From Candidatus Cloacimonadota bacterium (lineage in GTDB: Bacteria > Cloacimonadota > Cloacimonadia > Cloacimonadales > GCA-2742885), in NCBI GenBank assembly GCA_002742885.1, contig PDOO01000009.1, positions 1 to 39,721 of the forward strand: DNA of 39,721 nucleotides, written 5' to 3'. Positions within the stretch are counted from its first letter, which is position 1; every line of letters starts with the position of its first letter. A program made the position numbers and the translations under genes. Shown piece after piece: positions 7,900 to 16,781 of this stretch. A model generated the notes under the pieces. It was not told where the DNA came from. It did no database searches and was given only the letters and a program-made list of their open reading frames with translations.

Positions 7900-8376
7900 A
7901 TGAAAACGGCAACAGTTTATTATTCTTATACCGGAACCACAGAAAAATTCGTAAACGAAATAAAATCACGTTTAAATTGTGATGTTATAGAAATAAAACC
8001 GGAAAAAGATATTAAAGGAAAAGGTTTTAAATCATTAATTGCGGGAGGATTTAAAGCAATGATGAAAAGTTCTCCTCAACTGATGCCTTACGAATTTAAA
8101 GCGGATAATTATGATTTAATTATTTTTGCCTCTCCGGTTTGGGCAGGCGCCTATGCTCCTGCTTTCAGAACTTTTTTTAAAAAAGAAGTTATTAAAAATA
8201 AAAAAGTCAGTTACTTGTTTACTCACAGAGGCGGAAAAGGAAAAACCGAAAAAAGATTTGAAGAAGCTCTTGCGGGAAATAAAATTTTGCCGGGATGCGA
8301 CATAAATGCCAAAAACAATGATAAAGAGAACTTTTTGAAATTGGCAGAATGGATAAAAAGTACGGTTGAAGGCTGA
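7900..8376 (+). CDS. Flavodoxin-family protein
   Basis: The 158-residue protein starts TATVYYSYTGTTEKF, whose S-Y-T-G-T-T is the flavodoxin phosphate-binding loop for FMN. IIFASPVWAGAYAP is the second FMN loop, and SYLFTHRGGKGKTEKRF matches the third strand-loop of the short flavodoxin-like group. It probably carries electrons or acts as an NAD(P)H-independent FMN protein in the cytoplasm; its partner is unknown. The start is well set by AAAGGAG seven bases upstream. It sits close behind the disulfide oxidoreductase, but a terminator lies between them, so joint function is only a possibility. Confidence 0.85.
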   Translation: MKTATVYYSYTGTTEKFVNEIKSRLNCDVIEIKPEKDIKGKGFKSLIAGGFKAMMKSSPQLMPYEFKADNYDLIIFASPVWAGAYAPAFRTFFKKEVIKNKKVSYLFTHRGGKGKTEKRFEEALAGNKILPGCDINAKNNDKENFLKLAEWIKSTVEG

Positions 8377-8497
8377 AAATAAAAATTTATTTTATTCTGT
8401 TTATATAAAAATATTCTTCGAACTGCGGTTTAACGTTCCGACAGGTCTGCTTGTAAAATTAAACATCAATCGAGAAGTTATTTATTGAAATCAAATA

Positions 8498-8866
8498 TTA
8501 TCCTTTTATTACCTCTTGCAAAGTATCCAGTAATTTTGCTTTATTGAACGGTTTGTTCAAAGTGCTTTTGGCGCCGAATAATTTGGCAATGCTCAAAAAA
8601 TCAAGATCGCCGTTTGAACCGCCTCCCGAGATGGCAATTATTTTTATTTCCGGTTTCATTTTAAGCATTTCCCTGATAGTTTCAAGACCTTCTTTTTCGG
8701 GCATAAGCAAATCTAAAATAATTACGCAGTAATGATTGTTGTTGATTTTTTCCAAAGCAATAATGCCGTTTTTAGCCAAATCAACTTCATAACCCGCTTT
8801 TTCCAGGATAGCTTTAATCAGCATTCTTATCGGTTCTTCATCATCTATAACTAATATTTTCTCCAT
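8498..8866 (-). CDS. Single-domain response regulator (CheY-like)
   Basis: The 122 residues form a receiver domain only: acidic D8-D9, phospho-acceptor D52 (VIILDLLMP), the switch residue S80 in AISGG and K105 in LNKPF. There is no output domain, so it must act by binding a partner, as CheY or Spo0F types do, or by passing phosphate on. No kinase or chemotaxis gene is adjacent. A GGAG-type ribosome site lies just before the ATG. It is transcribed away from the repeat-protein gene at 9004. Confidence 0.92.
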   Translation of the reverse strand: MEKILVIDDEEPIRMLIKAILEKAGYEVDLAKNGIIALEKINNNHYCVIILDLLMPEKEGLETIREMLKMKPEIKIIAISGGGSNGDLDFLSIAKLFGAKSTLNKPFNKAKLLDTLQEVIKG

Positions 8867-8883
8867 AATCTCCTCTTCATGAA

Positions 8884-8913
8884 CATATAAAAAAGATAAG
8901 TTGATTTAGTCAA
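8884..8913 (-). promoter_or_regulatory. Possible sigma-70 promoter for the response regulator
   Basis: On the minus strand TTGACT (plus 8908-8913) and TATATG (plus 8884-8889) are 18 bases apart. The -35 overlaps a five-base inverted repeat, GTTGA-TTTAG-TCAAC (8900-8914). The predicted transcript start is only about ten bases before the ATG and overlaps the ribosome site, which weakens the call. Confidence 0.3.
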
Positions 8914-9003
8914 CATTTTTGGGATATTAATTTTTCTTATATTTGTTGACAAATTAATAAAAGTTATTGTTTCTGAAAAAAAGAACGGAGGGATTGTAAA
9001 ATT

Positions 9004-10707
9004 ATGAAAAAATATCTGATTATACTGATGTTTTTTTCGTTATTGTTTTCCGATATAAAAGAACAAATGTTTGAATTTGCCGGAACCGACATTAATATTA
9101 ACATTCCGATAAATAATCAATACAAGTGCGATAAATTAACCCGAAGTTTTTTCGACCGTCCCATGGCGACTGCTGATTCTTTAAATAAAAAATTCTTCTC
9201 TCTCAAAGAAAAGACAGCCGATAATAAAGCAAGTTTTTTGAATTGTTGGAACATTGAGCCTTCTGCGGAAGATATTTTTATTTCTATAAAAAAAAGAATC
9301 GATTTCATGAAAAAAAGAGACCTGAAAGAAGTTTCTGAAAATCTTGATTGGTTTTTGCCTAACCTTCGTCCTAAAGTCGAAATTATCGAAAATCCCGTAA
9401 TTTTTCCTGATTCAGTAAATTTGGCAAACTCAAGAAGATACAGGATTGCCGAAGAAAAAAAACAAATTGAAATGCTTAAGAAATTATCTGAAACAGAGAT
9501 TTTTTCTGAAGAAGAAACCGAACAGTTTATTGCCGATTTGCATAAATTTGCTTTGCAGCTTAAGGAAAATCTTCCGACGGAGTTGAATTTTAAAAAAAAT
9601 TATCTTAAAATAGCAATCGGATCTCCGGGAAACGATGAATATGACGTTTTGCCTGATTTGTTGATCGAGACGGGAGGAAATGATATTTATTATGCGCCTA
9701 AAGCTTCCGAAAACGAGTTGAAAATAATTATTGATTTGGATGGAGATGATTTTTATACGGGAAAAGATTCCGTTTTGTCGGCTGTTCTCGGAGAAATTTT
9801 TGTTTTGGATATGGCAGGAGACGACAGGTATTTCGGAGAAGATTTTTCTGTTGCTTCCGTTTTCGGAGGAACCGCAGTAATTTTAGATGAGGACGGAAAC
9901 GATATTTACAAAGCTTGTGATTTCGGAATTTCCTCTTCAAAACGGGGATTTTCCGCTATTATAGACAGAAACGGAGATGATTTCTACAATGCTCAATCGT
10001 ATTGTCAGGCTTTTGCTTCCTGCGACGGAACAAGTTATCTTCTGGATGAAAACGGAAATGACATTTATAATGCTTCTTCGCCTCACGAAGACATAATAAG
10101 ATATGAGGATCATCAACTTACCATGGCGCAAGGATTTTCCATTGGAGAGAGACCTTTTCGAAAGGGCGGAACCGCAATGTTAATTGATTTTTCGGGAAAC
10201 GATGTCTATCGATGCGATGTTTTCGGGCAGGGAGCGGCTTATTGGCTTTCCTCCGGTGTTTTGGCTGATCTTGACGGAAACGATCTTTATTCCGCCATGC
10301 AATATTGCCAGGGAGCCGGAGTTCATCTTGCCAACGGTTATTTTTTGGATATTTCGGGAGATGACAACTATGTATCGCATTCAGTTTCGCTGGGATGCGG
10401 TCATGACCTTTCGTTCGGATATTTTTGCGATGCGAACGGCTCCGATGAATACAGCGCTGATGTTTTGGCTTTCGGAGCCGGCAATGCCAACGGATTCGGA
10501 TTTTTTGAAGATAAAAACGGTGATGACCTTTATGCGATAAGAAAAGCTTCTCGCTCTCTCGGTTACGGAAACTCCAGAAGAGAATACGGCAGTTTGGGAA
10601 TTTTTCTTGATCATGCGGGCAAGGATCATTTCACTTATCCCGGCTTTAAAAATAAATTAAAAATAAAATCAAGAAACGGAGTTTTCCGCGATTTCGGAGA
10701 CGAGTAA
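9004..10707 (+). CDS. Secreted protein with about twelve G-[ND]-D-x-Y repeats
   Basis: The protein is 567 residues. A short hydrophobic N terminus (KKYLIILMFFSLLFSDI) looks like a signal peptide. Residues up to about 215 are charged and helical with no domain I recognise. From about 219 to 545 a motif recurs every 20-35 residues: GGNDIYYA, DGDDFYTG, AGDDRYFG, DGNDIYKA, NGDDFYNA, NGNDIYNA, SGNDVYRC, DGNDLYSA, SGDDNYVS, NGSDEYSA, NGDDLYAI and AGKDHF. Each is preceded by a hydrophobic strand ending in D. The layout suggests a beta-solenoid or propeller whose Asp/Asn turns could bind calcium, similar in spirit to RTX or FG-GAP repeats but with a different consensus. I do not know its function. 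The ribosome site is GGAGGG. It is followed by the HEAT-repeat gene after a single base, clearly one operon. Confidence 0.75.
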   Translation: MKKYLIILMFFSLLFSDIKEQMFEFAGTDININIPINNQYKCDKLTRSFFDRPMATADSLNKKFFSLKEKTADNKASFLNCWNIEPSAEDIFISIKKRIDFMKKRDLKEVSENLDWFLPNLRPKVEIIENPVIFPDSVNLANSRRYRIAEEKKQIEMLKKLSETEIFSEEETEQFIADLHKFALQLKENLPTELNFKKNYLKIAIGSPGNDEYDVLPDLLIETGGNDIYYAPKASENELKIIIDLDGDDFYTGKDSVLSAVLGEIFVLDMAGDDRYFGEDFSVASVFGGTAVILDEDGNDIYKACDFGISSSKRGFSAIIDRNGDDFYNAQSYCQAFASCDGTSYLLDENGNDIYNASSPHEDIIRYEDHQLTMAQGFSIGERPFRKGGTAMLIDFSGNDVYRCDVFGQGAAYWLSSGVLADLDGNDLYSAMQYCQGAGVHLANGYFLDISGDDNYVSHSVSLGCGHDLSFGYFCDANGSDEYSADVLAFGAGNANGFGFFEDKNGDDLYAIRKASRSLGYGNSRREYGSLGIFLDHAGKDHFTYPGFKNKLKIKSRNGVFRDFGDE

Positions 10708-10708
10708 A

Positions 10709-11584
10709 ATGAAAAAAATTATATCTTTAATTGCATCGCTTTTATTTATTCAAACGATTTTTCCCGAAAATAACAGGTTTACGGAAGACTATCTTGAAGC
10801 CGTATTTGCGCGAGCAGCCACAATTATTATTGAATACAAAGATGTTCAGAAACAGGCATTTGAAGAATATGTCGGATTCGGCGCTGACGGTGTTCCGTAT
10901 CTTATTTCGCAACTTACGACAAATTCTGCCCCTGAACTTCATGCCATCAGAAAAATAATTAAAGAAATAGGCGAACCTGCTGTTCCTGTATTGACAGCTG
11001 CTTTAAACGATACCTCTTTGGCTGTTGTCAGTCAATCGGCTTATATGCTCGGAGAATCTTCTTCCCCTGAAGCAGTTGCTCCTTTACGTAAACTTTTGCG
11101 TCATAAGAAAAGCAGCGTAAGAATGAATGCGATAAGAGGTCTTGCCAAAACAGGGGATATCAATTTGCTTAATGACTTTTTAACCGCTTCTGAAGATTCT
11201 TCAATGTCCGTAAGAAAACAAGTTGCCGGATCGCTTTTCCATTTTCCTTACAGAGAAGTGAAAAATATTCTTGTAAAATGTTACCGAGACAAAGATTTCG
11301 AAGTTCGTCAGGCAGCCGATGCTTCCCTTTCAAAAATGTTCTCCGAAGCCGAGGAAGAAATCATAAAAGATATTGATTTATATAATAATTACGGTAAACG
11401 AGAAATTATTCGTTTGACGGGAACAACCGAGGATAAAAAATATAAAGAGGTCATTATTCCTTATTTGGACTCATCGGATGACGTTCTTCATATCCAAGCT
11501 CATACAGCTTTACAAAAAATATGCCCGGCGACATTTGAGGAAATGAGATCTGAGAAAAGTTGCAGATTCCCGGACATATTTTAA
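10709..11584 (+). CDS. Exported HEAT-repeat protein
   Basis: The protein is 291 residues. It begins KKIISLIASLLFIQTIFPE, a probable signal peptide, so it should act in the periplasm or beyond. From about residue 70 onward helical HEAT/PBS-lyase-like repeats are visible: IGEPAVPVLTAAL, SPEAVAPLRKLLRHKKSSVR with MNAIRGLAKTGD, then SMSVRKQVAGSLFHF and DFEVRQAADASLSKM. Such repeats form a curved scaffold for protein binding. The ATG follows the repeat-protein stop by one base, so the two are co-translated and probably work together. No catalytic motif is visible. Confidence 0.85.
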   Translation: MKKIISLIASLLFIQTIFPENNRFTEDYLEAVFARAATIIIEYKDVQKQAFEEYVGFGADGVPYLISQLTTNSAPELHAIRKIIKEIGEPAVPVLTAALNDTSLAVVSQSAYMLGESSSPEAVAPLRKLLRHKKSSVRMNAIRGLAKTGDINLLNDFLTASEDSSMSVRKQVAGSLFHFPYREVKNILVKCYRDKDFEVRQAADASLSKMFSEAEEEIIKDIDLYNNYGKREIIRLTGTTEDKKYKEVIIPYLDSSDDVLHIQAHTALQKICPATFEEMRSEKSCRFPDIF

Positions 11585-11682
11585 TTGCCGATCGGCGAAA
11601 TTTTATTGACAATAAGAGCAATAAAGCAGAAATATAATATTATATTCTTTTGTATTTATACAATCAAATTAAGGGGTTTATT

Positions 11683-13515
11683 ATGGAATTAAAAAGAAAT
11701 TTAAATTTTCTCCATGTTTTTTGCATAGCTTCGGGAGCCATGATCAGTTCAGGTTTATTTATTCTTCCCGGCATGGCTCATGCTCAAGCAGGATCGGCAG
11801 TTGTGTTTTCATATTTATTTGCGGCATTTTTGGCGGGATGCGGAATGCTCAGTCAAGCGGAACTCGTTACTGCCATGCCCAAATCCGGAGGAACATATTT
11901 TTACGTAAAAAGAAGTATGGGATCTGCCGTAGGGACAGTGGACGGTTTATTAACCTGGTTTTCTCTTTCTCTTAAAAGTTCATTTGCTTTGGTAGGCATG
12001 GCTGCCTTTACCAACATGATTATACCTTTGGATATCAGAATAATTGCCGTATCCTTAACCGCTTTTTTTGTTTTGGTCAATATAACAGGCGCCAAAGAAG
12101 CCGGCTGGCTGCAAGTCGGGTTGGTTATCGGTTTATTCGGTATATTGGCATTTTTTATTTTCAACGGCATGCCTGAAATTGATGTTATGAGATTAAGAGA
12201 TTTTGCTCCTCACGGCATGAAAGAAGTTTTTTCGGCTTCCGGTCTTGTTTTTATTTCTTACGGAGGCTTGCTTAAAGTTGCCAGTGTTGCCGAAGAAGTT
12301 AAAAATCCGACCAAGGTAATTCCGCGCGCCATGATATTATCGCTTTTTACCGTTGCTTTGCTTTATTTTTTAACTGTGTTTGTTGCTGCGGGCGTATTGG
12401 ATCATGATAAATTGAATAACTCTTTAATTCCCATCTCCGACAGCGCCGAAGTTTTTCTGGGTAAAAAAGGCATGTTGGCTCTCAGTATTGCTGCGATTTT
12501 GGCATTTATATCTACTGCCAATGCCGGTATTATGGCTGCCTCCAGGTATCCTCTCGCTTTGAGCAGAGATAAATTAATTCCCGAAAAAATAGGAGCAGTT
12601 CATCCTAAATTTAAAACCCCTTATGTTGCTGTAATTATTACCGGTATTCTTATGACCGTAAGCTTATTTTTACCTCTTAAAGATTTGGTGAAAGCAGCTT
12701 CGACCGTATTGCTCATGACTTTTATTTTTTCATGTCTTTCGGTTATCATAATGAGAGAATCAAGATTAGAAAATTATCGTCCCAAATTTAAATCTCCTTT
12801 ATATCCGTGGGTTCAAATTATCGGAATTATCGGTTGCATTTTTCTTCTTTTCGAGATGGGAATCGTTGCTGTTTCCATAGCGGTAATATTAATCATTTCA
12901 GGACTTTTATTTTATTTCTTTTACGGAAGAATTCGCGCCAACAGAGAACATGCTTTAATGTATTTTGTCGAAAGAATTACTTCCAAGAAATTAACCGATC
13001 ATATTCTGGAAACGGAATTAAAAGAAATTGTCCGGGAAAGAGACGATATTCAAAAAGACAGATTTGACGAAATTATTGAAAATTGCGACATACTTGATTT
13101 GGAAGGACCTTTGAGCAGAGATGATTTCTTCCGTAAAGCATCAGAAACTTTATCCGTAACGCTTTCCATCGGCGAAGATGAATTTTTCTCTAAAATGGTT
13201 GAAAGAGAAGAAGAAAGTTCAACGGCTTTAACTCCTGTTCTGGCTATTCCTCACATTATTTTGGAAGGAGAGGGAAAATTCGGAATCCTTCCCGTAAGAT
13301 GTAAAGAAGGAATTAAATTCTCGGAAGAACACGATAATATAAAAGCAGTTTTTGTTATTGCCGGAACCAAAGAAGAAAGACCTTTCCATTTAAAAACTTT
13401 AGCCGCAATTGCTCAAATTGTCCAAAATCCTCACTTCAGAGAACGCTGGGAAAGAGCCAAAACAAAAGAAAATTTGAGAGATACTGTACTTTTGGCAAAA
13501 AGAAAGAGATTGTAA
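11683..13515 (+). CDS. APC-family amino-acid permease fused to a PTS EIIA-type domain
   Basis: I chose ATG 11683 because AAGGGG lies just upstream and MELKRNLNF is a natural permease start; an in-frame ATG at 11650 would add eleven residues. The 610-residue protein has about twelve membrane segments up to about residue 420. They begin IASGAMISSGLFILPG, the APC-superfamily first helix with its unwound G-rich substrate site; PKSGGTYFYVKR is the typical loop between helices 2 and 3. A cytoplasmic linker leads to residues about 455-610, which match PTS EIIA type 2 (mannitol/fructose/nitrogen-type). It includes FFSKMVEREEESSTAL and LAIPHI, where H524 is the expected phosphorylation site. The tail has FHLKTLAAIAQIV. 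The likely role is amino-acid uptake whose activity is tuned by phosphorylation; no other PTS gene is present. Confidence 0.88.
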   Translation: MELKRNLNFLHVFCIASGAMISSGLFILPGMAHAQAGSAVVFSYLFAAFLAGCGMLSQAELVTAMPKSGGTYFYVKRSMGSAVGTVDGLLTWFSLSLKSSFALVGMAAFTNMIIPLDIRIIAVSLTAFFVLVNITGAKEAGWLQVGLVIGLFGILAFFIFNGMPEIDVMRLRDFAPHGMKEVFSASGLVFISYGGLLKVASVAEEVKNPTKVIPRAMILSLFTVALLYFLTVFVAAGVLDHDKLNNSLIPISDSAEVFLGKKGMLALSIAAILAFISTANAGIMAASRYPLALSRDKLIPEKIGAVHPKFKTPYVAVIITGILMTVSLFLPLKDLVKAASTVLLMTFIFSCLSVIIMRESRLENYRPKFKSPLYPWVQIIGIIGCIFLLFEMGIVAVSIAVILIISGLLFYFFYGRIRANREHALMYFVERITSKKLTDHILETELKEIVRERDDIQKDRFDEIIENCDILDLEGPLSRDDFFRKASETLSVTLSIGEDEFFSKMVEREEESSTALTPVLAIPHIILEGEGKFGILPVRCKEGIKFSEEHDNIKAVFVIAGTKEERPFHLKTLAAIAQIVQNPHFRERWERAKTKENLRDTVLLAKRKRL

Positions 13516-13560
13516 AATCTTTAGCATGATCGAGATTATCAAAAAACATTGGCGGATTAT

Positions 13561-16296
13561 ATGAAAAAAATATGGCTTATTGACGGAACAGCTGTTCTTT
13601 ACAGAAGTTATTTCGCTTTTATAAAAAGACCTCTTATTAATTCAAAAGGCGAAAACACAAGCGCGATTCACGGAACAATTAATTCCATCCTTAAATTAAT
13701 CGATAAATTTAAACCGGAATATGCGGCAGTCTCTTTTGATTTAAAAGGACCTACATTTCGGCATAAAATGAGTTTTGATTACAAAGCTAACCGTCCGCCC
13801 ATGCCGGAAGATCTTGTTTCTCAGATTGAGCCGGTAAAAAAATTCTACGAGCTTGCGGGTATACCCGAATTTTCTGTCCCGGAATATGAAGCTGACGATG
13901 TTTTGGCAACTCTGGCGGAAAAATTTAAAAGCGAATATGAAATTGTTATTTACAGCGGAGACAAAGATTTCAATCAATTGACGGATGAGAGGATAACTCT
14001 TTTTAATCCTTCCGAAGAAAAATTTGTCTCTTCGCAGGAAGTTATTGACAAATATGGAGTCAGACCGGATCAATTTATTGATTATTTGTCAATTACGGGA
14101 GATTCCGCCGATAATATCCCAGGCGTAAAAGGGATCGGTTCCAAAGGAGCTTCTTCTCTATTGCAACAATTCGGAAGTCTGGATAATATTTACGAAAATA
14201 TCGATAAAATTAAACCGGGTTTACAAAAAAAACTGGAATCTTCAAAAGAAAATGCTTTTCTGTCTCGCAAATTAGCCGAAATCATCAAAAATGTTCCGCT
14301 TGAGAATATTGATATAAATCGTCTTAAATTTGATGAATCGGGTCTTATGAACGTTACGGAATTAACCGCTCGCTATGAATTGACTCGATTGGATAAACGT
14401 TTGCGAGATAAATATAAAGCGTTTGAAAATGAAGTTACTGATTTGTTTGCCGATTTTTCGGATGAAACAACTGAGACAACGGAGAATGAAACCTTAAAAT
14501 TTAATGCGTTGTTAATCACGGAAGAAGAAGATTTTCGAAAATTAATTTCGGAAGCGGAAGAACGGGAAGTGATTGCTGTCGATACGGAAACAACTTCCGT
14601 TGACCCTGTTTCAGCCGAAATTGTCGGGATTTCAATTGCTTTTGATGCCGAAAATGCTTATTACATTTCTCTGGGTCATAAACTTGAGAAAAATCTTTGT
14701 CCCGAAAAAGTTGTCTCCGAATTAAACAGGGTTTTGGACGGTAAAATATTTGTCGGACACAATATAAAATATGATCTTATCGTTTTGGAAAAATACGGCT
14801 TTAATTGTCGCCCGCATTTTTTTGATACCATGATTGCGTCTTATTTGACGGAACCTCAACATATAAGACACAGCTTGGATTATTGCGCCGAGAATATTTT
14901 TAACTATAAAATGCAATCTATTGAAGAGCTTATCGGAAAGGGTAAATCTCAAATTACCTTTGACGAAGTATCACAAGAAAAGGCTTTGTTTTATGCTGCC
15001 GAAGACGCTTACGTTGCATACAGGATTTACGAACCGTTAAAAAAACTTCTGACTGATGCTGATCTGGATAATCTTTTTTATGATATTGAAATTCCTCTCA
15101 TTGAAACTTTGAAGAGCATGGAGACAACCGGAGTTTATCTCGACAGAGAATACCTGAGAAAAGTTTCGTTACAGGCAGAAAAAAGAATAAATGAATTGAT
15201 TGCCGAAATTTACGAAATTACGGGAGAAAAATTTAACATTAATTCAACTAAACAATTGGGAAAAGTTTTATTTGAATCCATGAATCTCCCGGTTATCAAA
15301 AAGACGAAAACCGGCTATTCTACCGATATGAGCGTTTTGGAAAAATTGTCTGAGGACTATCCGATTGCCCGAAAATTGAGGGAATACAGAATGCTCTCAA
15401 AATTAATGTCAACTTATATTCTTGCCTTGCCGAAACTTATTAATCCGAGGACAGGAAAAATTCATTCGTCTTTCAATCAAACAATAGCATCGACAGGACG
15501 TTTATCTTCCTCTAATCCCAATTTGCAAAATATTCCCGTTCGTTCGGAAATAGGGAAAAAAATCCGAGAGGCTTTTACTGCCTGCGACGATGAGCATGTT
15601 TTGCTGGCAGCCGATTATTCGCAAATAGAATTGCGTTTATTTGCCGTAATGTCCGGAAACGAAGATCTTTGCAGTTCTTTCCGCAAAAAATCGGACATAC
15701 ATTCTCAAACCGCAGGGTTGATTTTCGATAAACCGATTGAAGAGGTAACAGCGGATGACAGGCGACGAGCAAAGGTTATAAATTTCGGAATAATGTACGG
15801 GATGGGATCTGTAAGTTTATCAAAGGAACTTAATATTTCGAGAAAAGAAGCCAAATCATTTATTGATAATTATTTCTCGGCTTTTCCGGCGATCTTGGAA
15901 TTTATCGATAATTTAAAGCAAAAAGCGCGAAATAAAGGATTTGCCGAAACTATGTTCGGACGTAAACTTTATCTTTTTGAAATGTTTGGAGGCAGTAAAA
16001 GATCACAGGCTGATGCCGAACGAATAGCGGTAAATATGCCTATTCAGGGAAGCGCCGCCGATTTAATAAAAACGGCAATGAATCAAATTCACGATAAAAT
16101 AAAAGATAATCCGGATATAAATATGCTTATTCAGGTTCATGACGAACTTGTTTTTGAGGTGAAAAAAGATTGTCTGGATGAGGCGAAGAATTTAATCAGA
16201 TCAGTAATGGAAGACGTTTTGCCCGACAGATACAAAGGCATTATTCCCTTAGTCGTTGATATAGGAGAAGGTCATAATTGGCTGGAAGCTCATTAA
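13561..16296 (+). CDS. polA: DNA polymerase I
   Basis: Full-length family A polymerase, 911 residues from ATG 13561. A TTG at 13549 would add four residues, but GGCGGA lies at ideal distance before the ATG, and KKIWLIDGTAVLYRSYFAF is the normal start. Residues 1-290 are the 5' nuclease (YEADDVLATLA, YSGDKDFNQL, GDSADNIPGVKGIG). Residues about 325-510 are a 3'-5' proofreading domain that looks active: VDTETTSVD, HNIKYDL and YAAEDAY. The polymerase has motif A (LAADYSQIELRLFA), O-helix RRRAKVINFGIMYGM and motif C (LIQVHDELVFEV). It fills gaps in repair and removes Okazaki primers. It is followed after 40 bases by a pyrimidine-dimer glycosylase, a sensible partner. Confidence 0.97.
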   Translation: MKKIWLIDGTAVLYRSYFAFIKRPLINSKGENTSAIHGTINSILKLIDKFKPEYAAVSFDLKGPTFRHKMSFDYKANRPPMPEDLVSQIEPVKKFYELAGIPEFSVPEYEADDVLATLAEKFKSEYEIVIYSGDKDFNQLTDERITLFNPSEEKFVSSQEVIDKYGVRPDQFIDYLSITGDSADNIPGVKGIGSKGASSLLQQFGSLDNIYENIDKIKPGLQKKLESSKENAFLSRKLAEIIKNVPLENIDINRLKFDESGLMNVTELTARYELTRLDKRLRDKYKAFENEVTDLFADFSDETTETTENETLKFNALLITEEEDFRKLISEAEEREVIAVDTETTSVDPVSAEIVGISIAFDAENAYYISLGHKLEKNLCPEKVVSELNRVLDGKIFVGHNIKYDLIVLEKYGFNCRPHFFDTMIASYLTEPQHIRHSLDYCAENIFNYKMQSIEELIGKGKSQITFDEVSQEKALFYAAEDAYVAYRIYEPLKKLLTDADLDNLFYDIEIPLIETLKSMETTGVYLDREYLRKVSLQAEKRINELIAEIYEITGEKFNINSTKQLGKVLFESMNLPVIKKTKTGYSTDMSVLEKLSEDYPIARKLREYRMLSKLMSTYILALPKLINPRTGKIHSSFNQTIASTGRLSSSNPNLQNIPVRSEIGKKIREAFTACDDEHVLLAADYSQIELRLFAVMSGNEDLCSSFRKKSDIHSQTAGLIFDKPIEEVTADDRRRAKVINFGIMYGMGSVSLSKELNISRKEAKSFIDNYFSAFPAILEFIDNLKQKARNKGFAETMFGRKLYLFEMFGGSKRSQADAERIAVNMPIQGSAADLIKTAMNQIHDKIKDNPDINMLIQVHDELVFEVKKDCLDEAKNLIRSVMEDVLPDRYKGIIPLVVDIGEGHNWLEAH

Positions 16297-16336
16297 TAAC
16301 TGTTTTATAATGCGAAAAATCTGAAGAGAAAAAATT

Positions 16337-16777
16337 ATGAGAATTTGGTCAATTCATCCGGAATATCTTGATACAAAAGGTATTCTTGCATTATGGAGAG
16401 AAACTTTATTAGCCAAAAAAGTATTGGAAAATCAAACAAAAGGTTATAAAAATCATCCTCAGCTTATTAGATTTAAGAAAAGCGATTCTCCTCTTATCTG
16501 TATAAATTATTATCTGAAAATTGTTTGGCAAGAGGCAAAAAGAAGAAACTATAATTTTAACGGAAGCAAATTTGAAGATGTAAAAAATCCTCCGAAAATA
16601 ACAGTAAATTCAGATCAGATAGAATATGAAAAAAATCATTTATTGAAAAAATTAAAGATCAGAGACACAAACAAATATGAATATTTAATTAAATCCGAGA
16701 ATTGTAAAGTACATCCTCTTTTTGAAGTTAAGGAAGGCGGAATAGAAGATTGGGAGATCACTTCCTACAAAGAATAA
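16337..16777 (+). CDS. Pyrimidine-dimer DNA glycosylase (endonuclease V type)
   Basis: The 146-residue protein begins MRIWSIHPEYLDTKG, then LWRETLLAKKVL, TKGYKNHPQL and INYYLKIVWQEAKRR. This is the bacterial branch of the Pyr_excise family, related to T4 endonuclease V, which cuts the glycosyl bond at UV-induced cyclobutane dimers and nicks the DNA. In the T4 enzyme the nucleophile is Thr2; here residue 2 is Arg, so the catalytic amine must come from elsewhere or the activity differs. The gene lies directly after polA, consistent with base excision repair. Its stop is four bases from the stop of the convergent propeller gene. Confidence 0.8.
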   Translation: MRIWSIHPEYLDTKGILALWRETLLAKKVLENQTKGYKNHPQLIRFKKSDSPLICINYYLKIVWQEAKRRNYNFNGSKFEDVKNPPKITVNSDQIEYEKNHLLKKLKIRDTNKYEYLIKSENCKVHPLFEVKEGGIEDWEITSYKE

Positions 16778-16781
16778 TATT

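Noticed and set aside
8376-8393. AT-only hairpin just after the flavodoxin stop
   Set aside because: AAAATAAA/TTTATTTT has only a two-base loop and no GC pairs; not a credible terminator.
11606-11638. TTGACA and TATAAT before the permease
   Set aside because: Both boxes are perfect, but the spacer is 21 bases, too long for a normal sigma-70 promoter.
13549-13560. TTG start for DNA polymerase I four codons upstream
   Set aside because: No ribosome site precedes the TTG, while GGCGGA is ideally placed before ATG 13561.
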